Source: Emticicia sp. C21
GTDB taxonomy: Bacteria > Bacteroidota > Bacteroidia > Cytophagales > Spirosomataceae
Direction of reading: 5' to 3'
Assembly (NCBI RefSeq): GCF_003418935.1
Contig: NZ_QVMT01000008.1
Coordinates: forward strand, 171,920-235,919
DNA: 64,000 bases
Position 1 is the first letter of the stretch; every line of letters begins with the position of its first letter. The notes beneath the pieces were generated by a model. It had not been told where the DNA came from. It saw only the letters and a list, made by a program, of their open reading frames with translations, and did not search any database. A program made the translations under genes and the position numbers. Shown here piece by piece: positions 54,584 through 63,519 of this stretch.

Positions 54584-57223
54584 TCACTCAATCTTCAATG
54601 ATTTCAACGGATTAAGCAAAGCAGCTTTGATGCTCTGAAAACTAACTGTCAGAACAGCAATAAGAATAGCTGATGAACCTGCTGCGGCAAACATCCACCA
54701 CTGTATCTCAACAGCATAGGCAAATTCCTTCAGCCATTGGGTCATTCCCCACCATCCTAATGGAAATGCTAATAAGGTGGCAATCACCACTAACCACAGA
54801 AAGTCTTTAGATAGCAGAATCACCACACTTGTTATCGATGCACCCAGAGTTTTCCGGATCCCTATTTCTTTTGTACGCAATTGAGCTACATAAGCCGATA
54901 AACCAAATAATCCTAAGCAGGAAATAAAGATGGCGAATACCGCAAATACTTTCATGATATTGCCAACTCGCTGTTCCGAATCATACAAATGTTCTATCTT
55001 TTCATCTAAAAATGAATAGCTGAATACACTATTAGGTGAAACACGGGCTACTGTGTTTTGTGCAGCTTGTATGGTTTTAGTTAAGTTTTCACCTTTCACT
55101 TTCATCAGGAAATAGGTGGTTTCCTGCGGGATATTTACAATTACCAATGGCTCAATAGCATTATGAAGTGAGGCAAAATGGAAGTCTTTCACCACTCCTA
55201 CTATTTCAACCGTTTTATCCCAGAAAATTAGTTTTTGCCCGATTGGGTCTTTAACATTTAAGACTTTCGCTGCAGCTTCATTGATAATAAGGGTTGGAGG
55301 AGCATCATCAGTTTTGGGAAGAAAATTTCGCCCTGACTTTAAATCAATTTTCAGTACAGGCAGTAAGTTTTCATCACCAAATACCAAGCGCATGGATATA
55401 TCTTCCTTCGGTTTTTCGGGCAAAGCTAATCGATCCATCCCTATTCGGTCTCCAGGTAAATTGGAAGTTAAGCCTATTTGTGTTATAGAAGTATTTTTTA
55501 ATAATTCATTCTTGATAGTACTTACTTTATTATATAAATCGCCGTAGAGTTTGACTGCCACCACCTGCTCCTGCTCAAAGCCTAATTTCTTGTTCTGGAA
55601 GAACTTCATTTGCTGATACACCACAATGGTACTGAAAATCATGAATACAGATACCACAAACTGAAACACAATGAGGCCCTTGCGAACGAAGGTAACTGAT
55701 GACCCCATCAGTTTTTTACCTTTCAATGATTTTATCGGTTCAAAGTTTGAAATAAACCAGGCAGGATACATGCCCGCCACAAGGCTGATAAAAACTACAA
55801 TGCCCAACATAGTCAGGATATTGACCGGTGTAAACAAAGTCCAGATTGAAAGGCTCTTGGCTGTCAGGTCATTATAAAATGGCAACGCAAGCAAAAATAT
55901 TACTAATGCAATTACTGCAGCAATAAGAGTCATTAGGGTAGATTCGCCTAAGAATTGCTTTATCAACTCTGATTTCCTTGCCCCTAAAACTTTTCTGACA
56001 CCCACTTCTTTCATCCGATTGAAAGCCTGTGCCGTAGCCATATTGACAAAATTAACCGAGGCTACCAGTAGAATAAGCACAGCTACTATCGAGAAAATAT
56101 AGACATAGAGTATATCACTGTTAGGCCCCATTTCTTTCTCGAAATGCGAACGCAGGTGAATATCTGTAATGGGTTGCAGATATATTTGTCGACTTTTCAG
56201 AATCTTATCTCTTTTCTCTCCGATAGCCCCATAGAACTTTACCATAAAATCGGGTATTTTGGTCTCTACCCCCAATTTTGTTGAGCTTTTGTTTAGCATC
56301 ACGAAATTATAGAAACCAGACCATGTTCTGTTTTTCAATCTGTCCTGTACAGGTTCTCTATAAATAGTAGACATAGAAATTAGATAATCGAACGACAAAT
56401 GTGTTGGGAATGAGAAGTTTTCAATAACCCCTGTTACCATTAATAGGTGATTGTCTATATCATCTTTGATATACTTTCCTATAGGGTCTTCATTACCAAA
56501 GTATTTTCTTGCCATATCTTCAGTCAATACAATGGCATCTAACTGGCTTAATGCCGTTTTATGATTACCTTTGATAAAAGGCAAATCGAACATTTCTGTT
56601 ACAGTTGAATCGGCAAAGAACCCTCTCTTCTCTTCAAATTGTCTTACTTCGCTGGTAGATGAGGCTTTGTAACTAAATACACGGTCAGGATACGGTCTGT
56701 TAAACCGGGCGATGGTCTGAATAGCCGGAATTTCCTTTTGCATTTCAACTGCTAAAACAGGCGAAGTAGCGGTCCAACGTCGGTTGGTTTCATCGATATT
56801 TTCCATATTAATCCGATAAATACGGTCGGCACTGGTAAAGCCTTTGTCATAACTTAATTCATCTTTAACATGCAGGAGAATCAGCAACACACAGGCTAGG
56901 CCCAGTGCCAGACCCATAATAGTTAACGAGCTATTCAGGCGGTCTTTTAATAGCGTACGAAAAGCGATTTTAAAGTGATTTCTTAACATAGTAATAGCTA
57001 AATTTGATTTTTCGTAATTATCTCTTTTTTTACGTCGACGAACAAAAGGTGGCAAAACGGTAATCACACTAAATATATAGTGTAGATCTGCCCATAACTT
57101 TCCTGATTTTTGAATCCAATAGGCATATAGTTCTTCCAAATCTCCGGCTACCTCCTCCAAAGTGTCTTCAGGGTGGAATCGGGCGAGTAGATATATTGCC
57201 CATTTAGGAGGGGTTTGGTTCAT
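54584..57223 (-). CDS. FtsX/MacB-type ABC permease with prefix domain
   Basis: 879 residues. The N-terminal 75 residues (MNQTPPKWAIYLLARFHPED, then TLEEVAGDLEELYAYW) are the permease prefix domain common in Cytophagales. Next come MLRNHFKIAFRTLLKD, a membrane span, a large periplasmic MacB domain (about 110-380), three spans with NRMKEVGVRKVLGARKSEL, a second periplasmic domain and the last three spans (LRTKEIGIRKTLGASITSVV). The layout is that of a full MacB-like permease fused in duplicate. No ATPase gene is nearby, so the partner is unlinked. It lies behind the related gene at 57357 with a repeat-filled 133-base gap. Confidence 0.88.
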   Translation of the reverse strand: MNQTPPKWAIYLLARFHPEDTLEEVAGDLEELYAYWIQKSGKLWADLHYIFSVITVLPPFVRRRKKRDNYEKSNLAITMLRNHFKIAFRTLLKDRLNSSLTIMGLALGLACVLLILLHVKDELSYDKGFTSADRIYRINMENIDETNRRWTATSPVLAVEMQKEIPAIQTIARFNRPYPDRVFSYKASSTSEVRQFEEKRGFFADSTVTEMFDLPFIKGNHKTALSQLDAIVLTEDMARKYFGNEDPIGKYIKDDIDNHLLMVTGVIENFSFPTHLSFDYLISMSTIYREPVQDRLKNRTWSGFYNFVMLNKSSTKLGVETKIPDFMVKFYGAIGEKRDKILKSRQIYLQPITDIHLRSHFEKEMGPNSDILYVYIFSIVAVLILLVASVNFVNMATAQAFNRMKEVGVRKVLGARKSELIKQFLGESTLMTLIAAVIALVIFLLALPFYNDLTAKSLSIWTLFTPVNILTMLGIVVFISLVAGMYPAWFISNFEPIKSLKGKKLMGSSVTFVRKGLIVFQFVVSVFMIFSTIVVYQQMKFFQNKKLGFEQEQVVAVKLYGDLYNKVSTIKNELLKNTSITQIGLTSNLPGDRIGMDRLALPEKPKEDISMRLVFGDENLLPVLKIDLKSGRNFLPKTDDAPPTLIINEAAAKVLNVKDPIGQKLIFWDKTVEIVGVVKDFHFASLHNAIEPLVIVNIPQETTYFLMKVKGENLTKTIQAAQNTVARVSPNSVFSYSFLDEKIEHLYDSEQRVGNIMKVFAVFAIFISCLGLFGLSAYVAQLRTKEIGIRKTLGASITSVVILLSKDFLWLVVIATLLAFPLGWWGMTQWLKEFAYAVEIQWWMFAAAGSSAILIAVLTVSFQSIKAALLNPLKSLKIE

Positions 57224-57233
57224 AGTTTTAATT

Positions 57234-57363
57234 TAGTGATTGAGCGATTGAGCGATTGAGTGATTAGAAATCATGAATAATAAATGATATACTGGTGAGT
57301 AATTCATTTCCTCTTTGTTTCAATCCCTCATTCACTCAATAAATCAAATCACTAATTCACTCA
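57234..57363. repeat. Pair of inverted TGATTGAG-type repeats between the two permease genes
   Basis: TGATTGAGCGATTGAGCGATTGAG (57237 onward, three repeats of an 8-base unit) and, 60 bases on, the reverse-oriented copy 57321-57363, which overlaps the last codons of the upstream permease gene. As in the SusC/FecR gap, two copies face each other inside an operon. Confidence 0.65.
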
Positions 57364-59864
57364 TTTTTAAGTGATTTTACCGGATTCATCATCGCCGCCC
57401 TTATCGACTGGAAACTGACTGTAAACAAGGCGATCAGAATAGCCAATGCAGCTGCTCCTACAAATAACCATGCACTGATTTTAATACGATAAGGATAATC
57501 CTTTAACCACTCGTTGATGGCATAATAGGCTGATGGAAAAGCAAATACAAATGATATTACGACCAGTTTCAGGAAGTCAGACGATAGCAACTGAACAATG
57601 CTGTTGACTGATGCGCCTAATACCTTGCGGATACCTATTTCTTTCGTTCGACGTTCGGCTGAAAGCGTTACTAAACCAAATAAACCAATGCAGGAAATAA
57701 AAATGGTGAGCATAGCACCAAAAAACATAATCTGTTTCCATTTTGCTTCTGATTCATATCTTTTCTTATTTTCTTCGTCAATAAATTTGTAAGTATAGGG
57801 CGTAAAAGGGAACAGTTTTTTAAATATTTTTTCGATATGAGCCAGACTAGCAGTCTCTGAGTCTGGCTTTATTTTTATAAACATTCTACCGTAGTCACGC
57901 TTAGGCTTCATGGTAAATACCTGAGGATTAATCTCCCTGGTTAAATCGTAGAAATGATAATCTTTTACTACGCCAACTACCTGATACTTGTCATTTTCGT
58001 TATACCAGAAATCAATTATCTGTCCTATCGGGTTTTTCCAACCGGCCTCTTTAACAAAGCTCTCATTAACTAAAACCGCTTTGGTAGAATCTGTCGGGAA
58101 ATCAGCTGAAAAGTTTCGACCCATCACTATCGGGATTTTCAGCATAGGCAGGTATCCGGCATCAACGGTTTCATAATTAAAGGTTATTTGCTTATCGCCG
58201 TTAATTTTTGCACCATCATTTGAGCTACCTCCATTTTTAGGAGCAACAGCTACGATATTCGGATTTTGTAGTAATACTTCTTTCCATAATCGTGCTTCAT
58301 TTCGGCTTAAACGCGATTTATCAACACTAATCAGGTTGGTATCATCATATCCCAGATCTTTATTGAGCAGGTAATCAAATTGAGAATAAATTGTTAGCGT
58401 GCCGATAATAAGGAAAGAACCAATAGAAAACTGTAACACAACCAATCCCTTTTGCAGGTAGTTTCTGCCTGATAGATTGAATCGGTTATACAAGGTCTGA
58501 ACAGGGCTGTACTCTGATAATACCAGAGCCGGATAAAAACCAGCTAACATGCCCGTTAGCATGAAGAGCACTATGTAAGATCCAATCAATTTAGCATCAA
58601 ACAAATAAGAAAGTGCCAGTGCTTTATTGGATAATTGATTAAAAACAGGTAGTGCCAACTGTACTAATGCTATGGCAAAAGTGAAAGCAATGAAACAAAG
58701 CAAATACGACTCGCCTAAAAACTGAAGAATTAATTGTTTTCTTCCGCCTCCTACTACTTTTCTTACACCAATTTCTTTCGCTCTTTTAAGCGAACGGGCC
58801 ACGGTAAGGTTAACAAAGTTGATGCAGGCAATCAGAAGTATAAAAATGGCTATTCCGGATAATATATAAGAAAACATCGGGTTACTCCCATCTACCAGCC
58901 CATTTTCGGGAGGTAGTTCTTCATCCAGATGCATAGCTGTATAAGGCTGAAGTTTGTATACATTTTTACTGTGATAATCATACTTCTGCTCCATATCAGT
59001 GATAATGTCCTTAGCATCGGCCATATATACCCGATTCATTTTGTTTTCAACGGTTCTGATACTGGTATTTGGCTTAATCAGCACAAATGTGTTGAGCGAA
59101 GAACTAAACCATTTTTGCTTATTCTGCATTACTTCATTTTCTACCACCATAGGCACCAGAGCATCGAACTTGATACTAGAGTTCTCAGGGCATTTTTTTG
59201 TAACCCCTGTAACTATATAAGGCGTAAACTGGCTACTTTTACCATATGTATCTTTCAGAAAAATAACTCTTCCTAAAGCATTGGTGGTATTAAACTGTCG
59301 TTCGGCCATCTCTTCTGAAATAACAATCGATTGCGGATTTATTAAAGCTGTTTTAGGCTCACCGCCTATCATGGGAAATGAAAAGATCGAAAAGAAATCG
59401 CGGTCTACTTTGTATACTCCCAGGCTCTTTATATTGTCTTTTTCTTTAATATCATTCTGGTTATATTGAAACCGAGCAAAATGCTGAATTTCCGGCACAC
59501 CCTCTGCAAATTTTGGCCCTTGCAAATACCCGGTATTACTTTGTTTACCAACCGTTTCGCCATTGGGATGATGAATGTCTATCACAATCCTATATATATT
59601 CGGATTATTAGTATGAAACCGGTCGTAGCTTACTTCGTCTTTGGTATAAAGCATAATCAGCATGGCAGCGGCTAAACCCATACTTAAACCTAATATGTTG
59701 ATACCTGAATATACCTTATTGTGAGCAATGGTTCTAAAAGCAATTTTGAAATAGTTTTGTAGCATAGCTGAACTTAAGATTGAGGGTTTATAATAGCTTT
59801 CTTTTCTTTGTCTTTTACGTACAAAGGGTGGTAAAACCGATAATACATTTAACAGGTATAGCAT
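57357..59864 (-). CDS. FtsX/MacB-type ABC permease, main part of a frameshifted gene
   Basis: 835 residues from ATG 59864. It has the FtsX pattern twice (AKEIGVRKVVGGGRKQLILQ and TKEIGIRKVLGASVNSIVQL) and MacB periplasmic domains. The sequence upstream in another frame (59849-60049) encodes the prefix domain that the paralogue at 54584 has in the same frame. Alignment around SGKFRA / MLYLLNVLSVLPPFVRKRQ with SGKLWADLHYIFSVITVLPP shows a small out-of-frame loss. If not a sequencing error, the protein either starts at 59864 without the prefix, by coupling to the short frame, or is not made properly. Confidence 0.8.
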   Translation of the reverse strand: MLYLLNVLSVLPPFVRKRQRKESYYKPSILSSAMLQNYFKIAFRTIAHNKVYSGINILGLSMGLAAAMLIMLYTKDEVSYDRFHTNNPNIYRIVIDIHHPNGETVGKQSNTGYLQGPKFAEGVPEIQHFARFQYNQNDIKEKDNIKSLGVYKVDRDFFSIFSFPMIGGEPKTALINPQSIVISEEMAERQFNTTNALGRVIFLKDTYGKSSQFTPYIVTGVTKKCPENSSIKFDALVPMVVENEVMQNKQKWFSSSLNTFVLIKPNTSIRTVENKMNRVYMADAKDIITDMEQKYDYHSKNVYKLQPYTAMHLDEELPPENGLVDGSNPMFSYILSGIAIFILLIACINFVNLTVARSLKRAKEIGVRKVVGGGRKQLILQFLGESYLLCFIAFTFAIALVQLALPVFNQLSNKALALSYLFDAKLIGSYIVLFMLTGMLAGFYPALVLSEYSPVQTLYNRFNLSGRNYLQKGLVVLQFSIGSFLIIGTLTIYSQFDYLLNKDLGYDDTNLISVDKSRLSRNEARLWKEVLLQNPNIVAVAPKNGGSSNDGAKINGDKQITFNYETVDAGYLPMLKIPIVMGRNFSADFPTDSTKAVLVNESFVKEAGWKNPIGQIIDFWYNENDKYQVVGVVKDYHFYDLTREINPQVFTMKPKRDYGRMFIKIKPDSETASLAHIEKIFKKLFPFTPYTYKFIDEENKKRYESEAKWKQIMFFGAMLTIFISCIGLFGLVTLSAERRTKEIGIRKVLGASVNSIVQLLSSDFLKLVVISFVFAFPSAYYAINEWLKDYPYRIKISAWLFVGAAALAILIALFTVSFQSIRAAMMNPVKSLKNE

Positions 59865-60049
59865 GCCCGGAATTTGCCCGAGCGTTGATAACGATAAGCA
59901 TGCAACTCTTCCAGATCACCTGTTACTTCTTCTAATGTCTCTTCAGGATGAAACCACAATAACAGGCGGTATATCCATTGGGGTGGTGAGCTACCTCTTT
60001 GGATATCAGGTTTCATAGGGTCTATATTGTCCGATTCTGGCTTTTTCAT
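59849..60049 (-). pseudogene. Prefix-domain fragment cut off by a frameshift from the permease gene
   Basis: 66 residues, ending in RACYTC and a TAA. Residues 24-58 (PQWIYRLLLWFHPEETLEEV, then TGDLEELHAYRYQRSGKF) match the prefix domain of the permease at 54584. It overlaps the main permease frame by 16 bases and, at its own start, the PadR stop by 4 bases (ATGA). The original gene would thus have run from 60049 to 57357, about 897 codons. Confidence 0.75.
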
Positions 60050-60384
60050 AATCCACTTAAACGAAGAGTATGAGGTGGTATCATTTGCCAGAGCCCCTGA
60101 CGTAATTCGTTCACTTCCTGCAAGGTTCTGCTACCCAAGGCTGTAACTTTAAACAGTCGTTTTCGACGCCCTCCTCTTTCGTTCGTAGCACCACCTAGCT
60201 CTGAACTTACAAAGCCCTTTTCCTCTAATCTTATTAGGGTATTGTGTACCGTACCAAAGGCCACTACCCGCCCAGTATGTTCTTCAAGGGCCTGGTTGAC
60301 CGATACCCCATAAGCTTCTTTATCTAAAATGGCTACCATGAGTAAAACCATTTCTTCAAATTCGCCCAGATTTGCTCTATGCAT
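60046..60384 (-). CDS. PadR-family transcriptional regulator
   Basis: 112 residues: N-terminal PadR winged helix with GEFEEMVLLMVAILDKEAYG, VAFGTVHNTLIRLEEKGFVS, and the wing NERGGRRKRLFKVTALG. It is the compact type that lacks the long C-terminal dimer domain. PadR proteins of this layout often precede FtsX permease genes in Bacteroidota. Here the stop overlaps the next gene's ATG, so they are translationally coupled. A TATATTTG box lies 33 bases upstream of the start. Confidence 0.88.
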   Translation of the reverse strand: MHRANLGEFEEMVLLMVAILDKEAYGVSVNQALEEHTGRVVAFGTVHNTLIRLEEKGFVSSELGGATNERGGRRKRLFKVTALGSRTLQEVNELRQGLWQMIPPHTLRLSGL

Positions 60385-60416
60385 AGGTTTAAATGATTAG
60401 TTTCTATTTTGTCGTA

Positions 60417-60424
60417 CAAATATA
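60417..60424 (-). promoter_or_regulatory. -7 box of the PadR/permease operon
   Basis: TATATTTG on the minus strand fits TAnnTTTG exactly. The bases between it and the start (GTACGACAAAATAGAAAC) could hold a PadR site, but no clear dyad is seen. Confidence 0.55.
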
Positions 60425-60480
60425 ATGCCACTAGATAAAAACGGCCTTTCAGGCCATTCTGAGGCATATTTGATTAAAAG

Positions 60481-60525
60481 TGTCCGTCCGCAAGCGGACA
60501 AATTCTGTCCGCTTGCGGACGGACA
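60481..60525. repeat. 20-bp perfect hairpin, REP-like
   Basis: The arm at 60481-60500 (TGTCCGTCCGCAAGCGGACA) pairs exactly with 60506-60525 over an AATTC loop. Each arm also contains GTCCGC-AA-GCGGAC, a smaller palindrome, so it has nested symmetry like a BIME. It is GC-rich in an AT-rich setting and lies between two divergent promoters, where a terminator would make little sense. A GGCCT-TTC-AGGCC hairpin lies 20 bases to its left. Confidence 0.75.
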
Positions 60526-60641
60526 AGCTTAAGTTTTCTATAAAAGAAAATAATGTTATTTCCTTAATGAATGTAGTTTTTAATGGTTTTTACATTTAAG
60601 AGAAAATGGCTTAATTTGTTTAATAAATTCAATGAATTTTT

Positions 60642-61124
60642 ATGCTACAACCAAGAATAGAAACACTACAAGAAAAGAAACTGATAGGCAGGCACCTGAC
60701 CATGTCTTTTAACGACAATAAAACTGGTGAATTATGGCGAAGTTTTATGCCACATCGTAGCGCCATAACCAATGCTGTCAGCACTGACCTTTATTCCATG
60801 CAACTATATACATCGGATTTCTTTAAGCAGTTTAATCCACATACAACTTTCGAAAAATGGGCAGCTGTTGAGGTAGAAGGTTTTGATAGCATTCAAGAGG
60901 GAATGGAACCATTTACACTCACAGGTGGCTTATATGCAGTTTTCCTGCATAGGGGCTCAAGTACTGATAACAGCACATTTCAATATATTTTCAGCACATG
61001 GCTACCCAATTCTGAATATCTGCTTGACGACCGCCCACATTTTGAATTGTTAGGAGCAAAATATAAAAATTCCGACACAGATTCGGAAGAAGAGATATGG
61101 ATACCAATACGATTGAAGGATTAA
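60642..61124 (+). CDS. GyrI-like / AraC-effector-binding-domain protein
   Basis: 160 residues without a DNA-binding domain, made only of the SOUL/GyrI-like ligand-binding fold: KKLIGRHLTMSFNDNKTGEL, WAAVEVEGFDSIQEGMEPFT, GLYAVFLHRGSST and the family end FELLGAKYKNSDTDSEEEIW, then IPIRLKD. Such stand-alone proteins bind or sequester small hydrophobic compounds; some protect gyrase. Single gene, divergent from the PadR operon, converging on the next gene with a 25-base gap. Confidence 0.8.
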   Translation: MLQPRIETLQEKKLIGRHLTMSFNDNKTGELWRSFMPHRSAITNAVSTDLYSMQLYTSDFFKQFNPHTTFEKWAAVEVEGFDSIQEGMEPFTLTGGLYAVFLHRGSSTDNSTFQYIFSTWLPNSEYLLDDRPHFELLGAKYKNSDTDSEEEIWIPIRLKD

Positions 61125-61149
61125 ATCATTGTTCTGATATCCCGAAAGT

Positions 61150-61500
61150 TTACTTCTTCAAAGGATAACCCAGATAAATCATCACCAAAGGCATTAATAA
61201 GAAAGGAATTTCTATCAGAGCCGTTTTAAGATTACCTGTTTTTAGCGATAAAGCCATAATTAAAACAATCAGCATGGCATTCAAAACATTACCAATAAAA
61301 AAGGTTTGAGGGAATAATACCAAAGCACCAACTGCCAGACTGAGGATGCTGATAGTTAGAATAACAGGTTTACTGATGCCGAGGGCAGCGACCATTTCGT
61401 TGGTTTCAGATTTCATTGAGAGTCCATCCCAACCGTGTTTGAAACTCAGGAAGGCTGTTATCAGAATAAGTATGCCGCTAATGATTTTTAAGAGAGTCAT
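61150..61500 (-). CDS. Small four-span membrane protein (DoxX-like)
   Basis: 116 residues with four spans: ISGILILITAFLSFKHGWDG, PVILTISILSLAVGALVLFP, VLNAMLIVLIMALSL, IPFLLMPLVMIYLGY. The length and span order resemble DoxX-like small membrane proteins. It starts 96 bases after the AraC gene on the same strand and is probably its target. Confidence 0.65.
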   Translation of the reverse strand: MTLLKIISGILILITAFLSFKHGWDGLSMKSETNEMVAALGISKPVILTISILSLAVGALVLFPQTFFIGNVLNAMLIVLIMALSLKTGNLKTALIEIPFLLMPLVMIYLGYPLKK

Positions 61501-61596
61501 GTTGCAAGAGTTTATTAAAGTTTCTATTAAACAAAGGTCATACAGAAAACCATCTCATTGCTTACAAACATCAATCCATTATTTGCAAGAATCAAA

Positions 61597-62529
61597 TCAT
61601 GCACGAAAGCCCAGGGGTGTAACAGAGGTTTGTTTTTTGAAAAAGTTAGAAAAATGGGCTACTTCTTCAAAGCCTAGCGAATAGGCAATCTCTGATATAT
61701 TCCAGTCAGTTTGCTTTAATAATATCTTAGCTTCTCTAATAATCCTACCACTAATCAGGTCGGTTGTGGTTTTACCTGTATTTTCCTTTAATACCTTATT
61801 TAGATGATTTACATGTACAGCCAGCCTGTCAGCATAATCCTTAGCAGTCCTGAGGCTTAGTTTTTGTTGCGGCGATTCTATCGGAAACTGGCGTTCCAGT
61901 AATTCGATAAATAAAGAGGAAACACGAGCAGCAGCATTATGACTGGTATAAAGCGCCGAGAGAGGTTGTAATTTTTGCCCGTAATGAATTAATTCCAACA
62001 CATAATTCCGTATTAAATCATATTTATAGACATAGTCAGACGATAATTCTTTGTGCATTTTTTTGAAGATATAATTAATATCTTCAACCTCATCTTCCGA
62101 TAACTGAAAGACCGGATAGCCGCCTGATTTAAAAATAGGCAGGTCGTCTAATACTACCCCGCTTTTATTCTTAATTAAAAACTCATCGGTAAACACACAA
62201 AAATGGCCCGATTGATTCGTATCTTTCGGCACATAATGGTAAGGTATTTTGGGTGAAGCAAATAATAGGGCATTCTTTTCAATATCTATCACTTTATCGG
62301 CATACTCGGCCTTGTTTCTGCCTCTGATTAAGCTTATTTTATAATAGGCTCGTCGGTTATAAGGCATTACCGGTTTTTCCCTGATTTGCTTGGTGATTTC
62401 TTCAATGTTGAATACATTAAAATGCCCGATTTCACGGCTATAATCTTTGGGCAAAAGCGAAATCACGTCACCATCATCATTCTTATAGCTCGTTTGTTTA
62501 TAAAACTCTTCTATTGAAACGGTCTCCAT
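61597..62529 (-). CDS. AraC-family transcriptional regulator
   Basis: 310 residues. An N-terminal cupin-like sensor domain (about 40-180) is followed by the double helix-turn-helix (about 225-310): RTAKDYADRLAVHVNHLNKV and ILLKQTDWNISEIAYSLGFE, ending with the signature HFSNFFKKQTSVTPLGFRA. It likely activates the small membrane protein gene downstream, or the divergent genes nearby. Confidence 0.9.
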   Translation of the reverse strand: METVSIEEFYKQTSYKNDDGDVISLLPKDYSREIGHFNVFNIEEITKQIREKPVMPYNRRAYYKISLIRGRNKAEYADKVIDIEKNALLFASPKIPYHYVPKDTNQSGHFCVFTDEFLIKNKSGVVLDDLPIFKSGGYPVFQLSEDEVEDINYIFKKMHKELSSDYVYKYDLIRNYVLELIHYGQKLQPLSALYTSHNAAARVSSLFIELLERQFPIESPQQKLSLRTAKDYADRLAVHVNHLNKVLKENTGKTTTDLISGRIIREAKILLKQTDWNISEIAYSLGFEEVAHFSNFFKKQTSVTPLGFRA

Positions 62530-62602
62530 ACGCTTGTTGTAAAATTCAAATATATTTTCAACAAAGATACAATACCAATCTATAAAAGCTTACTGCTAGA
62601 GG

Positions 62603-63367
62603 TTAAAATTTCGCCTCCATAATGATTCTCTTAAATGGATAAAATGCAGGAGATTTAGGGAATCTGTTTTTCAGACGTTCTTTATAAACAGCAATGAATT
62701 GTTCTTTCGTTTCTCCACTCAGTCTTTCGGTATAAGGAATCAAAGCCGTTCCAGAAACCCAATCGTATAGTGCATCAGAATCTTTTAGCACCAACGGGTA
62801 AATCTTCTCAAAAATAGTCATTTGCTGGCTACCGTTCTCAAAAAGTATCTGGGCATATCTCTCCATATCCAATACAGGTGTGTTTCGATTCCAGTTTTGC
62901 AAAGCCGAAGCGAAAGGTTCTTCTGTAGCCAGTTTGTCTAGGATAAGATTTGATAAATTCTGTTTCTGGTCGGGGAGTTGAATCACCAGTTGGCCACCGG
63001 GTTTTACCATAGCAATAATCTTCGGCAATAGTTCTTCATGATTATATACCCATTGAATAGCGGCATTCGAAAAAACCAAATCGTATTTAGTGATCTCATT
63101 TACCTGATCCTCAATACTTCTCAATTCAAATTGTATCTGTTCGTTTTCGAAAGCCTTAGAATCATTGAGCATTTCCTTTGAGGAATCAATTCCTAGTACT
63201 CTTGATTCCGGCAATGCATCTGCCAGTTTTCTGGTTAATTCCCCTGTTCCACAGCCTAAATCGATCACATTAATTCCCTGTCTGATTGTAATCAGATTCA
63301 GACAATCATAAAATGGAGCAAATCTTTCTGATTTGAATTTATTGTAGGTGTCAGGATTCCATGACAT
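62603..63367 (-). CDS. tam: SAM-dependent methyltransferase, trans-aconitate 2-methyltransferase-like
   Basis: 254 residues in one class I methyltransferase domain. Motif I is VIDLGCGTGELTRKL, motif II GIDSSKEMLND, motif III region YDLVFSNAAIQWVYNHEELL, motif IV PGGQLVIQLPDQ. The start MSWNPDTYNKFKSERFAPFY matches the Tam family, as does the C-terminal half (YDWVSGTALIPYTERLSGET). Tam methylates trans-aconitate, an inhibitor of the TCA cycle made from cis-aconitate; the assignment is by overall similarity, not proven. Single gene. Confidence 0.8.
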   Translation of the reverse strand: MSWNPDTYNKFKSERFAPFYDCLNLITIRQGINVIDLGCGTGELTRKLADALPESRVLGIDSSKEMLNDSKAFENEQIQFELRSIEDQVNEITKYDLVFSNAAIQWVYNHEELLPKIIAMVKPGGQLVIQLPDQKQNLSNLILDKLATEEPFASALQNWNRNTPVLDMERYAQILFENGSQQMTIFEKIYPLVLKDSDALYDWVSGTALIPYTERLSGETKEQFIAVYKERLKNRFPKSPAFYPFKRIIMEAKF

Positions 63368-63461
63368 ATTTTTGAAGTTTAATAAGGTTGCTAATTATAC
63401 TACAAATTAAAACCCGAAAAGATTTATTATTTCTTCTGTTTAACAGATGGTGAACACAAAA

Positions 63462-63491
63462 TAAGAGCCATGAAAATTTTCACGGCTCTTA
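63462..63491 (-). terminator. Terminator of the Ig-like lipoprotein gene
   Basis: TAAGAGCC (63462-63469) pairs with 63484-63491, with an inner TGAAAATTTTCA palindrome and one mismatch between them. It lies 28 bases after the stop. Confidence 0.65.
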
Positions 63492-63519
63492 TACACCAGA
63501 ATTCACTATATGAATAATC

